Program-made: the position numbers and the translations under genes
Shown: in pieces, positions 1 through 5,842 of the stretch
How the letters are laid out: every line of letters begins with the position of its first letter
How positions within the stretch are numbered: the stretch's first letter is position 1
Source: Prevotellaceae bacterium
Lineage (GTDB): Bacteria > Bacteroidota > Bacteroidia > Bacteroidales > UBA932
Reading direction: 5' to 3'
Length of the DNA: 5,842 nt
NCBI GenBank assembly: GCA_031264645.1
Contig: JAISDR010000311.1
Coordinates: forward strand, 1 to 5,842
The notes under the pieces: generated by a model
Told to the model about the DNA's origin: nothing
The model's input: the letters and a program-made list of their open reading frames with translations, nothing else
Database searches by the model: none

Positions 1-55
1 AATGAGAAAACGACATTTTGAAAAAGAAGTTCAACGTAGTCAATGCACCCTGGCA

Positions 56-128
56 AATCCCGAAGGGATGCCATTATTATAGCAAACACAATAAGCAATA
101 TAAAAACCCTGAAAGGGTGGCATTATGG
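56..128. repeat. Two diverged short palindromic repeat units
   Basis: Two related units of about 24 bases lie 49 bases apart at 56-79 and 105-128. Each has a small hairpin core (CCC-GAA-GGG type in the first; ACCCT-GAA-AGGGT at 106-118 in the second) followed by a near-identical tail reading GCCATTAT or GGCATTAT. Short palindromes of this style recur between genes in Bacteroidetes genomes, as far as I recall; family membership is not proven here. No gene is supported in 1-128. One frame is open from the window edge to a stop at 80-82, but with only 26 codons and no recognisable motif. Confidence 0.4.
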
Positions 129-179
129 TATGCGAAATAAACAAGATATAACAGATTATAAAAACTCTGGATTGCTTCG
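129..179 (+). repeat. Left inverted terminal repeat of the MITE-like element
   Basis: It pairs with 350-401 across the element, with one mismatch (A for G near position 144) and one missing base in the GATAT(T)AACAG stretch. Such high identity between the arms suggests recent origin or ongoing homogenisation. Confidence 0.8.
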
Positions 180-349
180 TACCTCGCAATGACGGGACAA
201 CAATGGTTTGCTTCGACTGTTGTTATATCCTGATTAAGCGTCATTTCGCTCTTAGTTTAGGTACGAAACGGTTATTCGCAATGACGAAAATCTTCCAGTC
301 GGAAAGCAGTTCTAAATGTGCTGCTTACGAAAAGTGTCATTATAAATAA

Positions 350-401
350 CGAAGCAATCCAGAGTTTTTATAATCTGTTAATATCCTGTTTATTTCGCAT
401 A
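350..401 (-). repeat. Right inverted terminal repeat of the MITE-like element
   Basis: It is the reverse complement of 129-179. Together with the inner flank 315-349 it matches 5578-5663 without gaps, so the right end is the better preserved, recurring half of this repeat family in the window. Confidence 0.8.
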
Positions 402-545
402 TCTGAACTGTTTTTTTCATCTGTATATAAATTTTAAAACGTTTAAAAATCAATAAAATAAAAGTTTAAGAGAATAAATTTTCATCTCCGTACTCCGCTC
501 CTTATTCAAAGAGTTGGTAACAACGTTTGGTGCTTAAACAAATAC
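402..545. other. AT-rich non-coding stretch beside the IS110 element
   Basis: No gene is visible between the MITE-like element and the 3' end of the transposase. It contains a near-perfect AT palindrome centred on CG at 440-441 (431-450, one mismatched pair), a small hairpin GTTG-GTAA-CAAC at 513-524, and the sequence ACGTTTGGTG at 523-532, which recurs at 1872-1881 on the other side of the transposase. Part of this stretch may belong to the insertion sequence. Confidence 0.5.
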
Positions 546-558
546 CCGCCTGTGGCGG
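546..558 (-). terminator. Possible terminator of the IS110 transposase
   Basis: On the minus strand the hairpin CCGCC-ACA-GGCGG begins 12 bases after the transposase stop codon and is followed by GTATTTGTTT. The stem is short (5 bp) but entirely G/C, and the tail is T-rich. It could instead be a generic palindromic repeat or part of an element end. Confidence 0.35.
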
Positions 559-570
559 ATGGTGTCAATT

Positions 571-1829
571 TCATTTACGAGCACTTTGAGCTTCAGTAAA
601 AAAACGACCTCCTGAATCCTTGATTTCAACGCCTAATTCCTTCAACCTGTTCATGTAATATTTGATTTGTTTTTTTTGCTTGCGGGGATTCTCATGTAAA
701 ACAGGTTCCATGTAAGCTTTTTTGTCTTTAATGACGTGATAGACTGCAATTATAATCTTATGCCCTACGGCTACCAGTGCTTTCTTTTTACCACGTCGAC
801 TGACTAAACTTTCATATTTGCGTTTGAAATAACAGTCTTTTTTGCGGGTGGCGCCCCAGCCGCACTCTACCAGCGTACTTTGCAAATGGCTGTTACCATG
901 CACCGTTTTTACCGTTTTTTTTTTACCGCCCGTTTCACAATTGCCGGGACTCATACCTGACCAGCTGCTTAAATGGGTTTCGTCGGGAAAACGGCTCATG
1001 TCTGCCCCTGTTTCGCTGATAATGTCAACAGCGCTTGCCTTCCCAACTCCGGGTATGGTTTGCAGCAATTCTATTTCTACTTTATAAGCTGCGCTTGCCC
1101 TGTCGATGGCTTCGTCCAGGGCTTTCAACTGTCCTTCTTTATCCGATATGCTATTTTTGTGAAGTTGCAACATTAACCGGTGATGGTCCCTTACTTTACC
1201 GTCCAGGGCTTTGCGAAACTCTTCCCGACTAACCTTTTGCCTGCCATGATAGTGGGACATCAACTTGTCTACTGATGTCTCGCCATCTGTTAATTCTTTG
1301 ATAATCTTTGTCCCAACAGCGCCATCTACATTGCTTAATACACCAGACAGCTTGATGTTGGCATCTTCAAGTACCTTGATAATCCGATTCTTTTCACTGG
1401 CTGTCTGACCAACTACTTTCTTGCGGTAACGTACCAAATCCTGTAAATCACGGACAGGACAGGGGGGATGAAACTCCCTTTCAACAAGCCGCTTAACAAT
1501 AATTTGCTCAACCAGCGACTGTCTTTTTTGTCTGTCTTGTGACCGGGAACATTCTTTACGTGACGGGCATTGACAAGGATAATCTCGAAGCCTTCTTCCA
1601 ATACATTGAAGACGGGTTTCCAGTAAACGCCAGTACTTTCCATCGCAATATGTGTGACGCCTTCGCTAACACACCACTCGCTCAAACTTTTCAAAGAACA
1701 TGTATAGGCTTCGAACTGACGGGTTTCAACCTCCGTGTCGCTCTTGCGGATACTCGCTACTATCAATTTTTCATGTACGTCGATGCCGCAGCCTACTTCT
1801 ACCATTTGCGTAAATCCTATTTCCTTCAC
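571..1829 (-). pseudogene. IS110-family transposase, split by a frame shift
   Basis: This is a DEDD transposase/recombinase of the IS110 family (Pfam DEDD_Tnp_IS110 plus Transposase_20) that moves its element through a circular intermediate. The N-terminal part (1829-1461) has the RuvC-like acidic residues, numbered from the GTG at 1829: D17 in GIDVHEK, E64 in AMESTGVYW, D100 and D103 in KTDKKDSRW. The C-terminal part (1437-571 and its upstream in-frame bases) has IPGVGK and the SWSGMSPGN...ETGGK...HGN block of Transposase_20. The frame breaks after SFIPP: a -1 step at the C6 run (plus-strand G6 at 1462-1467) yields SFIPP-CPV-RDLQDLVRYRKK, the normal family spacing, and a full protein of about 419 residues. 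One inserted C also restores the frame. GTG 1829 opens the frame, but ATG 1805, preceded by AGGA nine bases upstream, is the likelier start. Probably inactive unless the break is a sequencing error or is bypassed by slippage. Confidence 0.85.
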
Positions 1830-1846
1830 TGCTATTATTTTTTCTG

Positions 1847-1854
1847 CAAAGATA
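1847..1854 (-). promoter_or_regulatory. Possible -7 box of the transposase promoter
   Basis: On the minus strand TATCTTTG matches the Bacteroidetes -7 consensus TAnnTTTG. Transcription would start near 1840, leaving a leader of about 35 bases before the ATG at 1805. No good TTTG -33 box lies at the expected distance, so this is a half-match only. Confidence 0.35.
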
Positions 1855-1912
1855 GTCTATATATATTCATTACGTTTGGTGTGGTTATCTTATAAACTCA
1901 TGTATATTTCAT

Positions 1913-1943
1913 TTTGTCATAATCGGTAAATGACTTACATTTG
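1913..1943 (+). promoter_or_regulatory. Bacteroidetes-type promoter for trpS-glnS-mazG
   Basis: TTTG at 1913-1916 and TACATTTG at 1936-1943 are 19 bases apart, a full match to the Bacteroidetes primary sigma factor consensus (TTTG, about 19-21 bases, TAnnTTTG). The predicted start near 1950 gives a trpS leader of about 97 bases. The promoter lies 31 bases from the tentative IS110 edge at 1881, so the insertion seems to have spared it. Confidence 0.75.
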
Positions 1944-2046
1944 CAGCGCATAAAGATTTGTTTTTATACCGGACAGTTAAGAGGTAAAAGCGTGAACTTA
2001 TGCAGATTGATTATATTAATGATGTATTATTTATAAATTATTTCAG
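1944..2046 (+). other. AT-rich 5' leader of trpS
   Basis: This stretch runs from the predicted promoter to the trpS ATG. I see no Trp-rich leader peptide (no TGG codon in any frame), no T-box-like specifier structure and no strong terminator/antiterminator pair. The bases just before the ATG (AAATTATTTCAG) carry no Shine-Dalgarno sequence, which is normal in Bacteroidetes, where A/T-rich unstructured leaders support initiation. Confidence 0.5.
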
Positions 2047-3054
2047 ATGAAAGAAATTGTTTTAAGCGGAATCCGTTCTACGGGAAATTTGCATATCGGG
2101 AACTATTTTGGGGCCTTGCGCAACTTTATCAGGATGCAGGATGAAAATAACTGCTTCTTTTTCATAGCCGATTTACATTCGCTGACAACGCATCCCGACC
2201 CCATTAATTTTCACGAAAATGTTAAAACAGTTTTGTCCGAATATCTTGCGTCGGGACTTGACCCCGAAAAGTCGGTTATTTTTGTTCAGAGTACTGTTCC
2301 CGAAGTGTCGGAACTATACACATTGATGAACATGTGGTCGTATGTCGGGGAGCTTGAACGCACATCCTCGTTTAAGGAAAAAGTACGCAAACATCCGAAC
2401 AATGTGAATGCCGGCTTGCTTACCTATCCCGTGCTGATGGCAACAGATATACTTATACACAAGGCGAATAAGGTGCCTGTAGGAAAAGATCAGGAACAGC
2501 ATCTGGAAATGGCCAGAGTATTTGCCCGCAGATTCAACAATCTGTACAGCGTCGATTTCTTTCCGGAACCCACGGCATACAATTTCGGTACGGAGCTGGT
2601 CAAAGTGCCGGGACTTGACGGTTCGGGCAAAATGGGAAAATCCGAAGGTAATGGAATCTATCTGGCTGATGATGAAAAAACCATACGCAAAAAAGTCATG
2701 AAGGCAGTAACGGACAGCGGTATTGCCGGGCCTGACGCTCCAATGTCCGAACCGGTGCAGAATCTTTTTACCATACTGCAAATAGTATCCGACAATGATG
2801 TTGTTCAATTCTATACGGAGAAATACAAATCGGGAGAAATACGCTACGGCGATATGAAAAAACAGCTCGCCGACGATATATGTAAGGTAACGCTTCCGAT
2901 ACGCGAACGGATACTGGAAATAAAAAGCAACGAGAAATATTTGAACGAAACAGTGAGATACGGGGCAGAAAAAGCCCGCGCAAGCGCTGCCAAAACTCTG
3001 GCAGGAGTGAAGGAAATTATGGGATTCAAATGGTCTTTCAGTGGAAATTTATAA
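2047..3054 (+). CDS. trpS: Tryptophanyl-tRNA synthetase
   Basis: A cytoplasmic class I aminoacyl-tRNA synthetase that joins L-tryptophan to tRNA-Trp using ATP; it acts as a dimer in this family. The 335 residues match the usual bacterial length. The HIGH-type signature is [11 protein letters not shown] at residues 13-23, and the KMSKS-type loop is KMGKS at 195-199, following VPGLDGSGK as in other TrpRSs. MATDIL (131-136) and [13 protein letters not shown] (145-157) are typical of the tryptophan/adenylate pocket. The ATG at 2047 gives [13 protein letters not shown], a standard N-terminus. It is the first gene after the promoter at 1913-1943 and is followed 38 bases later by glnS, so an operon is likely. 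The C-terminus continues past the usual VKEIMGFK end with WSFSGNL, a small extension of unknown meaning. Identification is secure. Confidence 0.97.
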   Translation: MKEIVLSGIRSTGNLHIGNYFGALRNFIRMQDENNCFFFIADLHSLTTHPDPINFHENVKTVLSEYLASGLDPEKSVIFVQSTVPEVSELYTLMNMWSYVGELERTSSFKEKVRKHPNNVNAGLLTYPVLMATDILIHKANKVPVGKDQEQHLEMARVFARRFNNLYSVDFFPEPTAYNFGTELVKVPGLDGSGKMGKSEGNGIYLADDEKTIRKKVMKAVTDSGIAGPDAPMSEPVQNLFTILQIVSDNDVVQFYTEKYKSGEIRYGDMKKQLADDICKVTLPIRERILEIKSNEKYLNETVRYGAEKARASAAKTLAGVKEIMGFKWSFSGNL

Positions 3055-3092
3055 AAGGCAATACTGTAATAAATAACGAAATAACAATTAAG

Positions 3093-4748
3093 ATGTCAGA
3101 AGAAAGTAAAACGCTAAATTTTATTGAAGATATAATTGAGACTGACCTGAGCGAGGGTAAACACAGTTCCATTTTAACGCGTTTTCCGCCCGAACCGAAC
3201 GGATATCTGCATATTGGACATGCGAAATCCATTTGTCTGAATTTCGGGCTTGCCCTGAAATACGGCGGGAAAACCAATCTGCGCTTTGACGACACCAATC
3301 CCGTCAAGGAAGACGTTGAATATGTCGATTCCATAAAGGAAGATATCAAGTGGCTCGGATTCAACTGGGCTGCCGAATATTATGCTTCCGACTATTTCGA
3401 GCAGCTTTACGTATGGGCGCAGGATTTGATACGCAAGCGTCTGGCATACGTGGACGACCAGAATCAGGAAGAAATCCGCATCAACAGGGGAACCGTAACG
3501 CAGTCCGGCGTCAACAGTCCGTATCGCGAACGTACGGCGGAGGAAAACCTTGATCTGTTTGCCCGTATGCGTGCGGGAGAATTTGAAGACGGGGAAAAGG
3601 TTTTGCGCGCCAAAATCGACATGTCGCACCCGAACATGATGATGCGCGACCCGATCATGTACCGAATCATTCATGCAAGCCACCACCGCACGGGCGACAA
3701 ATGGTGCATATATCCGATGTACGATTATGCTCACGGACAGTCGGATTCGTACGAGCATATCACACATTCGATTTGCACGCTGGAGTTTGACATTCACCGT
3801 CCGCTGTACGACTGGTTTATCGAAAAGCTCGAAATATTCCCTTCGCGACAGTACGAATTTGCCCGGCTGAACCTCACATACACCGTGATGAGCAAGCGCA
3901 AACTGCTCGAACTGGTTAAAAACAACGCTGTTTCGGGATGGGACGACCCCAGGATGCCGACAATCTGCGGTCTGCGGCGACGCGGTTTTACTCCCGAAAG
4001 CATCCGGAATTTTGCCGAAAGAGTAGGCGTTGCGAAGCGTCAGAATATGATAGAACTCTCTCTTCTGGAAAACTGCGTGCGCGAGGATTTAAACAGGCGC
4101 GCCGAACGCAGGTTTGCCGTGCTCGATCCTCTGAAAATAGTGATTACCAACTATCCCGAATCGCAAACGGAAATCCTGAACGCAGTCAACAATCCCGAAA
4201 ATCCCGAGGCGGGAACGCGGGAAATAACATTCGGACGGGAAATCTATATCGAAAAGAATGATTTTATGGAAGTCCCCCCGAAAAAGTATTTCCGTCTTGC
4301 TCCCGGCTCCGAAGTCCGTCTTAAGTATGCGTATATCATAAAATGCGAGGAAGTTGTGAAGGACGGCAAGGGCGAAATCGTGGAACTTCGGTGCAGCTAC
4401 GATCCCGAAACTAAAAGCGGCAGCAACAGCGCCAAACAGGTGAAAGGGACGATTCACTGGGTCAATGCCAACGACGCCCTGCCGGTGGAAGTCCGTCTCT
4501 ACGACAGGCTGTTTACCGAAAGTCACATGGACGATATTCCTGAAGACAAGTCATATATGGATTATCTCAATCCCGAATCGCTGGTTACGCTTACCGCCCT
4601 TGCCGAGACTTCGCTGAAGGATGTGAGGGAAAACGTACAGTTTGAACGTATTGGATACTTCTATCCGGATTACGGTTCCACTCCCGAAAAACCGGTATTC
4701 AACCGCACCGTTACGCTTAAAGATTCGTGGCTGAAACAAAACAAATAG
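3093..4748 (+). CDS. glnS: Glutaminyl-tRNA synthetase
   Basis: A class I aminoacyl-tRNA synthetase that charges tRNA-Gln directly with glutamine, so the organism need not rely on the Glu-tRNA-Gln amidotransferase route. From the ATG at 3093 the protein has 551 residues, close to the 554 of the E. coli enzyme. The catalytic domain shows [15 protein letters not shown] (32-46, HIGH at 40-43), RFDDTNP (64-70) and VMSKRKL (265-271, KMSKS equivalent), then GWDDPRMPT and GLRRRG. The C-terminal beta-barrel anticodon-binding part (about 345-540) includes TIHWV and [12 protein letters not shown]. These features separate it from GluRS. The frame is open to an ATG at 3030, but that start overlaps trpS and adds a 21-residue tail unlike the family, so 3093 ([10 protein letters not shown]) is chosen. 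MazG begins 3 bases after the stop. Confidence 0.97.
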   Translation: MSEESKTLNFIEDIIETDLSEGKHSSILTRFPPEPNGYLHIGHAKSICLNFGLALKYGGKTNLRFDDTNPVKEDVEYVDSIKEDIKWLGFNWAAEYYASDYFEQLYVWAQDLIRKRLAYVDDQNQEEIRINRGTVTQSGVNSPYRERTAEENLDLFARMRAGEFEDGEKVLRAKIDMSHPNMMMRDPIMYRIIHASHHRTGDKWCIYPMYDYAHGQSDSYEHITHSICTLEFDIHRPLYDWFIEKLEIFPSRQYEFARLNLTYTVMSKRKLLELVKNNAVSGWDDPRMPTICGLRRRGFTPESIRNFAERVGVAKRQNMIELSLLENCVREDLNRRAERRFAVLDPLKIVITNYPESQTEILNAVNNPENPEAGTREITFGREIYIEKNDFMEVPPKKYFRLAPGSEVRLKYAYIIKCEEVVKDGKGEIVELRCSYDPETKSGSNSAKQVKGTIHWVNANDALPVEVRLYDRLFTESHMDDIPEDKSYMDYLNPESLVTLTALAETSLKDVRENVQFERIGYFYPDYGSTPEKPVFNRTVTLKDSWLKQNK

Positions 4749-4751
4749 GAA

Positions 4752-5528
4752 ATGGACAACAGTAAACATTTACCGGCATTCGAGAGGCTGCTGGATATTT
4801 TGGACGAACTGCGCGAAAAATGTCCATGGGACAGGGAGCAGACTATGGATTCGCTGCGGACGCTCTCCATCGAGGAAACCTACGAACTTTCCGACGCGGT
4901 TATTCGTAACGATTTCAACGATATAAGGAAAGAGCTTGGCGACATGCTGCTTCACATAGTCTTTTATGCAAAAATAGCCGATGAACAGGACAGGTTCGAC
5001 ATATCGGACGTAATTAATACCTTGTGCGAAAAGCTGATATACCGGCATCCGCATGTTTTTGGAGAAACAGTGGCGGAGAGTTCCGGCGAGGTGGTCAGGA
5101 ACTGGGAGCAGTTGAAGATCAAAGAAAAAGATGGAAACAGGACAGTCCTTTCCGGAGTTCCCGTTTCGCTTCCGGCGCTTGTCAAAGCCGACAGGATACA
5201 GGAAAAAGCCGCCGCCGTTGGTTTCGACTGGGAACAGAAGGAACAGGTCTGGGATAAATTCGAGGAGGAAAAGCAGGAATTAATACACGAAATCAACAGG
5301 ATGGACAGGGACAAAATGGAAGCCGAGTTTGGCGACTTGCTGTTTTCGCTGGTCAACGCCGCCCGTCTTTACGGAATCAATCCCGAAACAGCCCTTGAAC
5401 GTACAAACCGCAAATTTATCGACCGGTTTACCTATCTCGAAAACAAAACCATCCGTCAGGGACTTTCGCTGAAATCAATGACTTTGGACGAAATGAATGA
5501 AATCTGGGAAGAGGCGAAAACGAAGTAG
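4752..5528 (+). CDS. mazG: Nucleoside triphosphate pyrophosphohydrolase MazG
   Basis: A soluble all-alpha NTP pyrophosphatase that hydrolyses NTPs and dNTPs to the monophosphate and pyrophosphate; family members clear aberrant nucleotides and in E. coli affect ppGpp-dependent responses. The 258 residues match the usual two-domain MazG. The first domain has LREKCPWDREQT (20-31), then the metal-binding EExxE...ExxD set: E41, E42, E45 in SIEETYEL and E61, D64 in KELGDMLLH. Linker residues RHPHVFG (98-104) and the second domain, with EEEKQEL (171-177) and EFGDLLFSL (192-200), complete the pattern, and all acidic residues are present. The ATG is 3 bases after the glnS stop, and AGGA overlaps that stop, so translational coupling is likely. 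MazG is often listed with the MazEF toxin-antitoxin locus, but no toxin or antitoxin gene is here. Confidence 0.95.
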   Translation: MDNSKHLPAFERLLDILDELREKCPWDREQTMDSLRTLSIEETYELSDAVIRNDFNDIRKELGDMLLHIVFYAKIADEQDRFDISDVINTLCEKLIYRHPHVFGETVAESSGEVVRNWEQLKIKEKDGNRTVLSGVPVSLPALVKADRIQEKAAAVGFDWEQKEQVWDKFEEEKQELIHEINRMDRDKMEAEFGDLLFSLVNAARLYGINPETALERTNRKFIDRFTYLENKTIRQGLSLKSMTLDEMNEIWEEAKTK

Positions 5529-5577
5529 TTATTGTCTGAAGCAGGATTATATAACGCGTGGACTAAAATTGCCTCAT

Positions 5578-5663
5578 AATATGTTGCTTACAAAAAACGT
5601 CATTATAAGATACGAAGCAATCCGGAGTTTTTATAATCTGTTAATATCCTGTTTATTTTGCAT
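5578..5663 (+). repeat. Half copy of the MITE-like repeat (right end)
   Basis: It aligns without gaps to 315-400, about 76 of 86 bases identical, and includes the GAAGCAATCC and TTTTTATAATCTGTTAATATCCTG core. The matching left arm is absent: 5529-5577 shows no inverted partner. It lies between the convergent mazG and fumC genes and ends 15 bases before the terminator hairpin. The rest of 5529-5577 holds nothing recognisable. Confidence 0.75.
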
Positions 5664-5678
5664 TCCTTAAGAAAGAAA

Positions 5679-5702
5679 AAGACGCATATCAAAATGCGTC
5701 TT
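5679..5702 (-). terminator. Rho-independent terminator between mazG and fumC
   Basis: A perfect 9-bp stem AAGACGCAT / ATGCGTCTT with a 6-base loop (5688-5693). On the minus strand it is followed by TTTCTTTC, a good U-tract, and it lies 24 bases past the fumC stop. On the plus strand the tail is TCTTC, weaker, but it may also stop transcripts from mazG. Confidence 0.75.
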
Positions 5703-5726
5703 CTTCAAAAGCTTTCACAATATAAT

Positions 5727-5842
5727 TTATCCAAGTTCTCCGACCATTTTCGAAGGGTCGACCCACAGGTCAAACTCTTCGGCGGTCAGATAGCCCAGTT
5801 TTATTGCTGTTTCCTTGAGAGTAGCGCCTTCCCTGTGAGCCG
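5727..5842 (-). CDS. fumC: Class II fumarate hydratase, C-terminal fragment (partial)
   Basis: Only the last 37 codons are in the window, plus two bases of the preceding codon; the gene continues beyond 5842. Fumarase interconverts fumarate and L-malate in the TCA cycle in the cytoplasm. The visible residues include [13 protein letters not shown], then [13 protein letters not shown] and [10 protein letters not shown] before TAA (5729-5727). They match the closing segment of FumC (in E. coli, AHKEGLTLKAAAL...GYLSEAEFDSWVRPEQMVG). The aspartase relative in the same superfamily ends differently (LLTKEQLDEILSPENM), which favours fumarase. The catalytic residues lie outside the window. It converges on mazG across the half repeat and the terminator. 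Confidence 0.85.
   Translation of the reverse strand, partial: AHREGATLKETAIKLGYLTAEEFDLWVDPSKMVGELG

Larger units (their letters stand above)
129..401. mobile_element. MITE-like non-coding element with 51/52-bp inverted ends
   Basis: A 273-bp segment starts TATGCGAAATAAACA and ends with the reverse complement. The left end (129-179) and right end (350-401) differ by one substitution and one single-base indel. Both ends carry TA, so a TA target duplication is possible. The interior has no ORF of note. It is built from alternating copies of a motif of the GATTGCTTCGT...CGCAATGACG type: forward at 171-194, inverted around 240-268, forward at 271-286 and inverted at 337-360, so the whole could fold into long hairpins. 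Similar 'GCAATGAC...GAAGCAATCC' palindromes are widespread bacterial intergenic repeats. There is no transposase inside, so movement would have to be in trans. A second partial copy lies at 5578-5663. Confidence 0.75.
523..1881 (-). mobile_element. IS110-family insertion sequence, boundaries tentative
   Basis: The core is the frameshifted IS110/IS116/IS902-type transposase on the minus strand. IS110 elements lack ordinary terminal inverted repeats and are usually about 1.2-1.6 kb. The limits given here are the outer edges of a 10-bp direct repeat, ACGTTTGGTG, at 523-532 and 1872-1881, the only matching pair of flanks I noticed. They imply an element of about 1.35 kb, a usual size. The repeat could be chance, and true ends could lie further out in 402-522 or 1882-1912. 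Members of this family use a structured guide RNA encoded in a non-coding end; none is obvious here. Confidence 0.5.

Noticed and set aside
2..82. Open frame from the window edge, starting with an ATG at base 2 and ending with TAG at 80-82
   Set aside because: Only 26 codons, no recognisable motif, and its end lies in the palindromic repeat. It could be the tail of an upstream gene but cannot be supported.
129..401. CRISPR-like array in the repeat region
   Set aside because: The repeats alternate in orientation, vary in length and lack uniform spacers; no cas genes are present.
1539..1895. Plus-strand ORF of 118 codons
   Set aside because: It is antisense to the IS110 transposase N-terminal part, whose DEDD motifs are clear, and has no family resemblance.
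1944..2046. T-box or Trp attenuator in the trpS leader
   Set aside because: No Trp codons, no T-box core sequence and no competing hairpins are visible; T-boxes are also not typical of Bacteroidetes.
3030..3092. Upstream ATG start for glnS adding 21 residues
   Set aside because: It overlaps the trpS 3' end and the added residues do not resemble GlnRS N-termini; [10 protein letters not shown] at 3093 fits the family.
3174..3797. Minus-strand ORF of 207 codons
   Set aside because: It lies wholly opposite the highly conserved glnS catalytic domain and reads as a His/Arg/Val-rich shadow.
4752..5528. Toxin-antitoxin system suggested by the name mazG
   Set aside because: No mazE/mazF-like genes are present; this is the two-domain housekeeping MazG pyrophosphohydrolase.

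Overview
The window looks like chromosomal DNA from a member of the Bacteroidota, most likely Bacteroidales. The case rests on a textbook Bacteroidetes promoter (TTTG, 19 bases, TACATTTG) in front of trpS, the lack of clear Shine-Dalgarno sequences before the main genes, a GlnRS of the bacterial/eukaryotic type, and interspersed repeats of a style common in that phylum. The species cannot be named from the sequence.

Layout. Bases 1-570 hold no convincing gene. They contain two short palindromic repeat units (56-128), a compact MITE-like element with almost identical 51/52-bp inverted ends (129-401), and AT-rich DNA. An IS110-family insertion sequence follows. Its transposase lies on the minus strand (571-1829) and is broken by a one-base frame shift near 1461. 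A short AT-rich gap carries a probable minus-strand promoter for the transposase and a strong plus-strand promoter for the next genes.

From 2047 to 5528 there is a tight plus-strand cluster: trpS (tryptophanyl-tRNA synthetase), glnS (glutaminyl-tRNA synthetase) and mazG (nucleoside triphosphate pyrophosphohydrolase), with gaps of 38 and 3 bases. Two genes charge tRNAs for translation; the third cleans the nucleotide pool. They are probably co-transcribed from the promoter at 1913-1943. Downstream is a second, half-length copy of the MITE-like repeat (5578-5663) and a terminator hairpin (5679-5702). Last comes the 3' end of a convergent minus-strand gene, recognisable as class II fumarase (fumC), which runs off the window edge.

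The housekeeping part is ordinary. The parts worth a second look are the repeat family, the frameshifted IS110 element with its unresolved ends and unlocated guide (bridge) RNA, and the closeness of that insertion to the trpS promoter. I did not see a clearly new multi-gene system.
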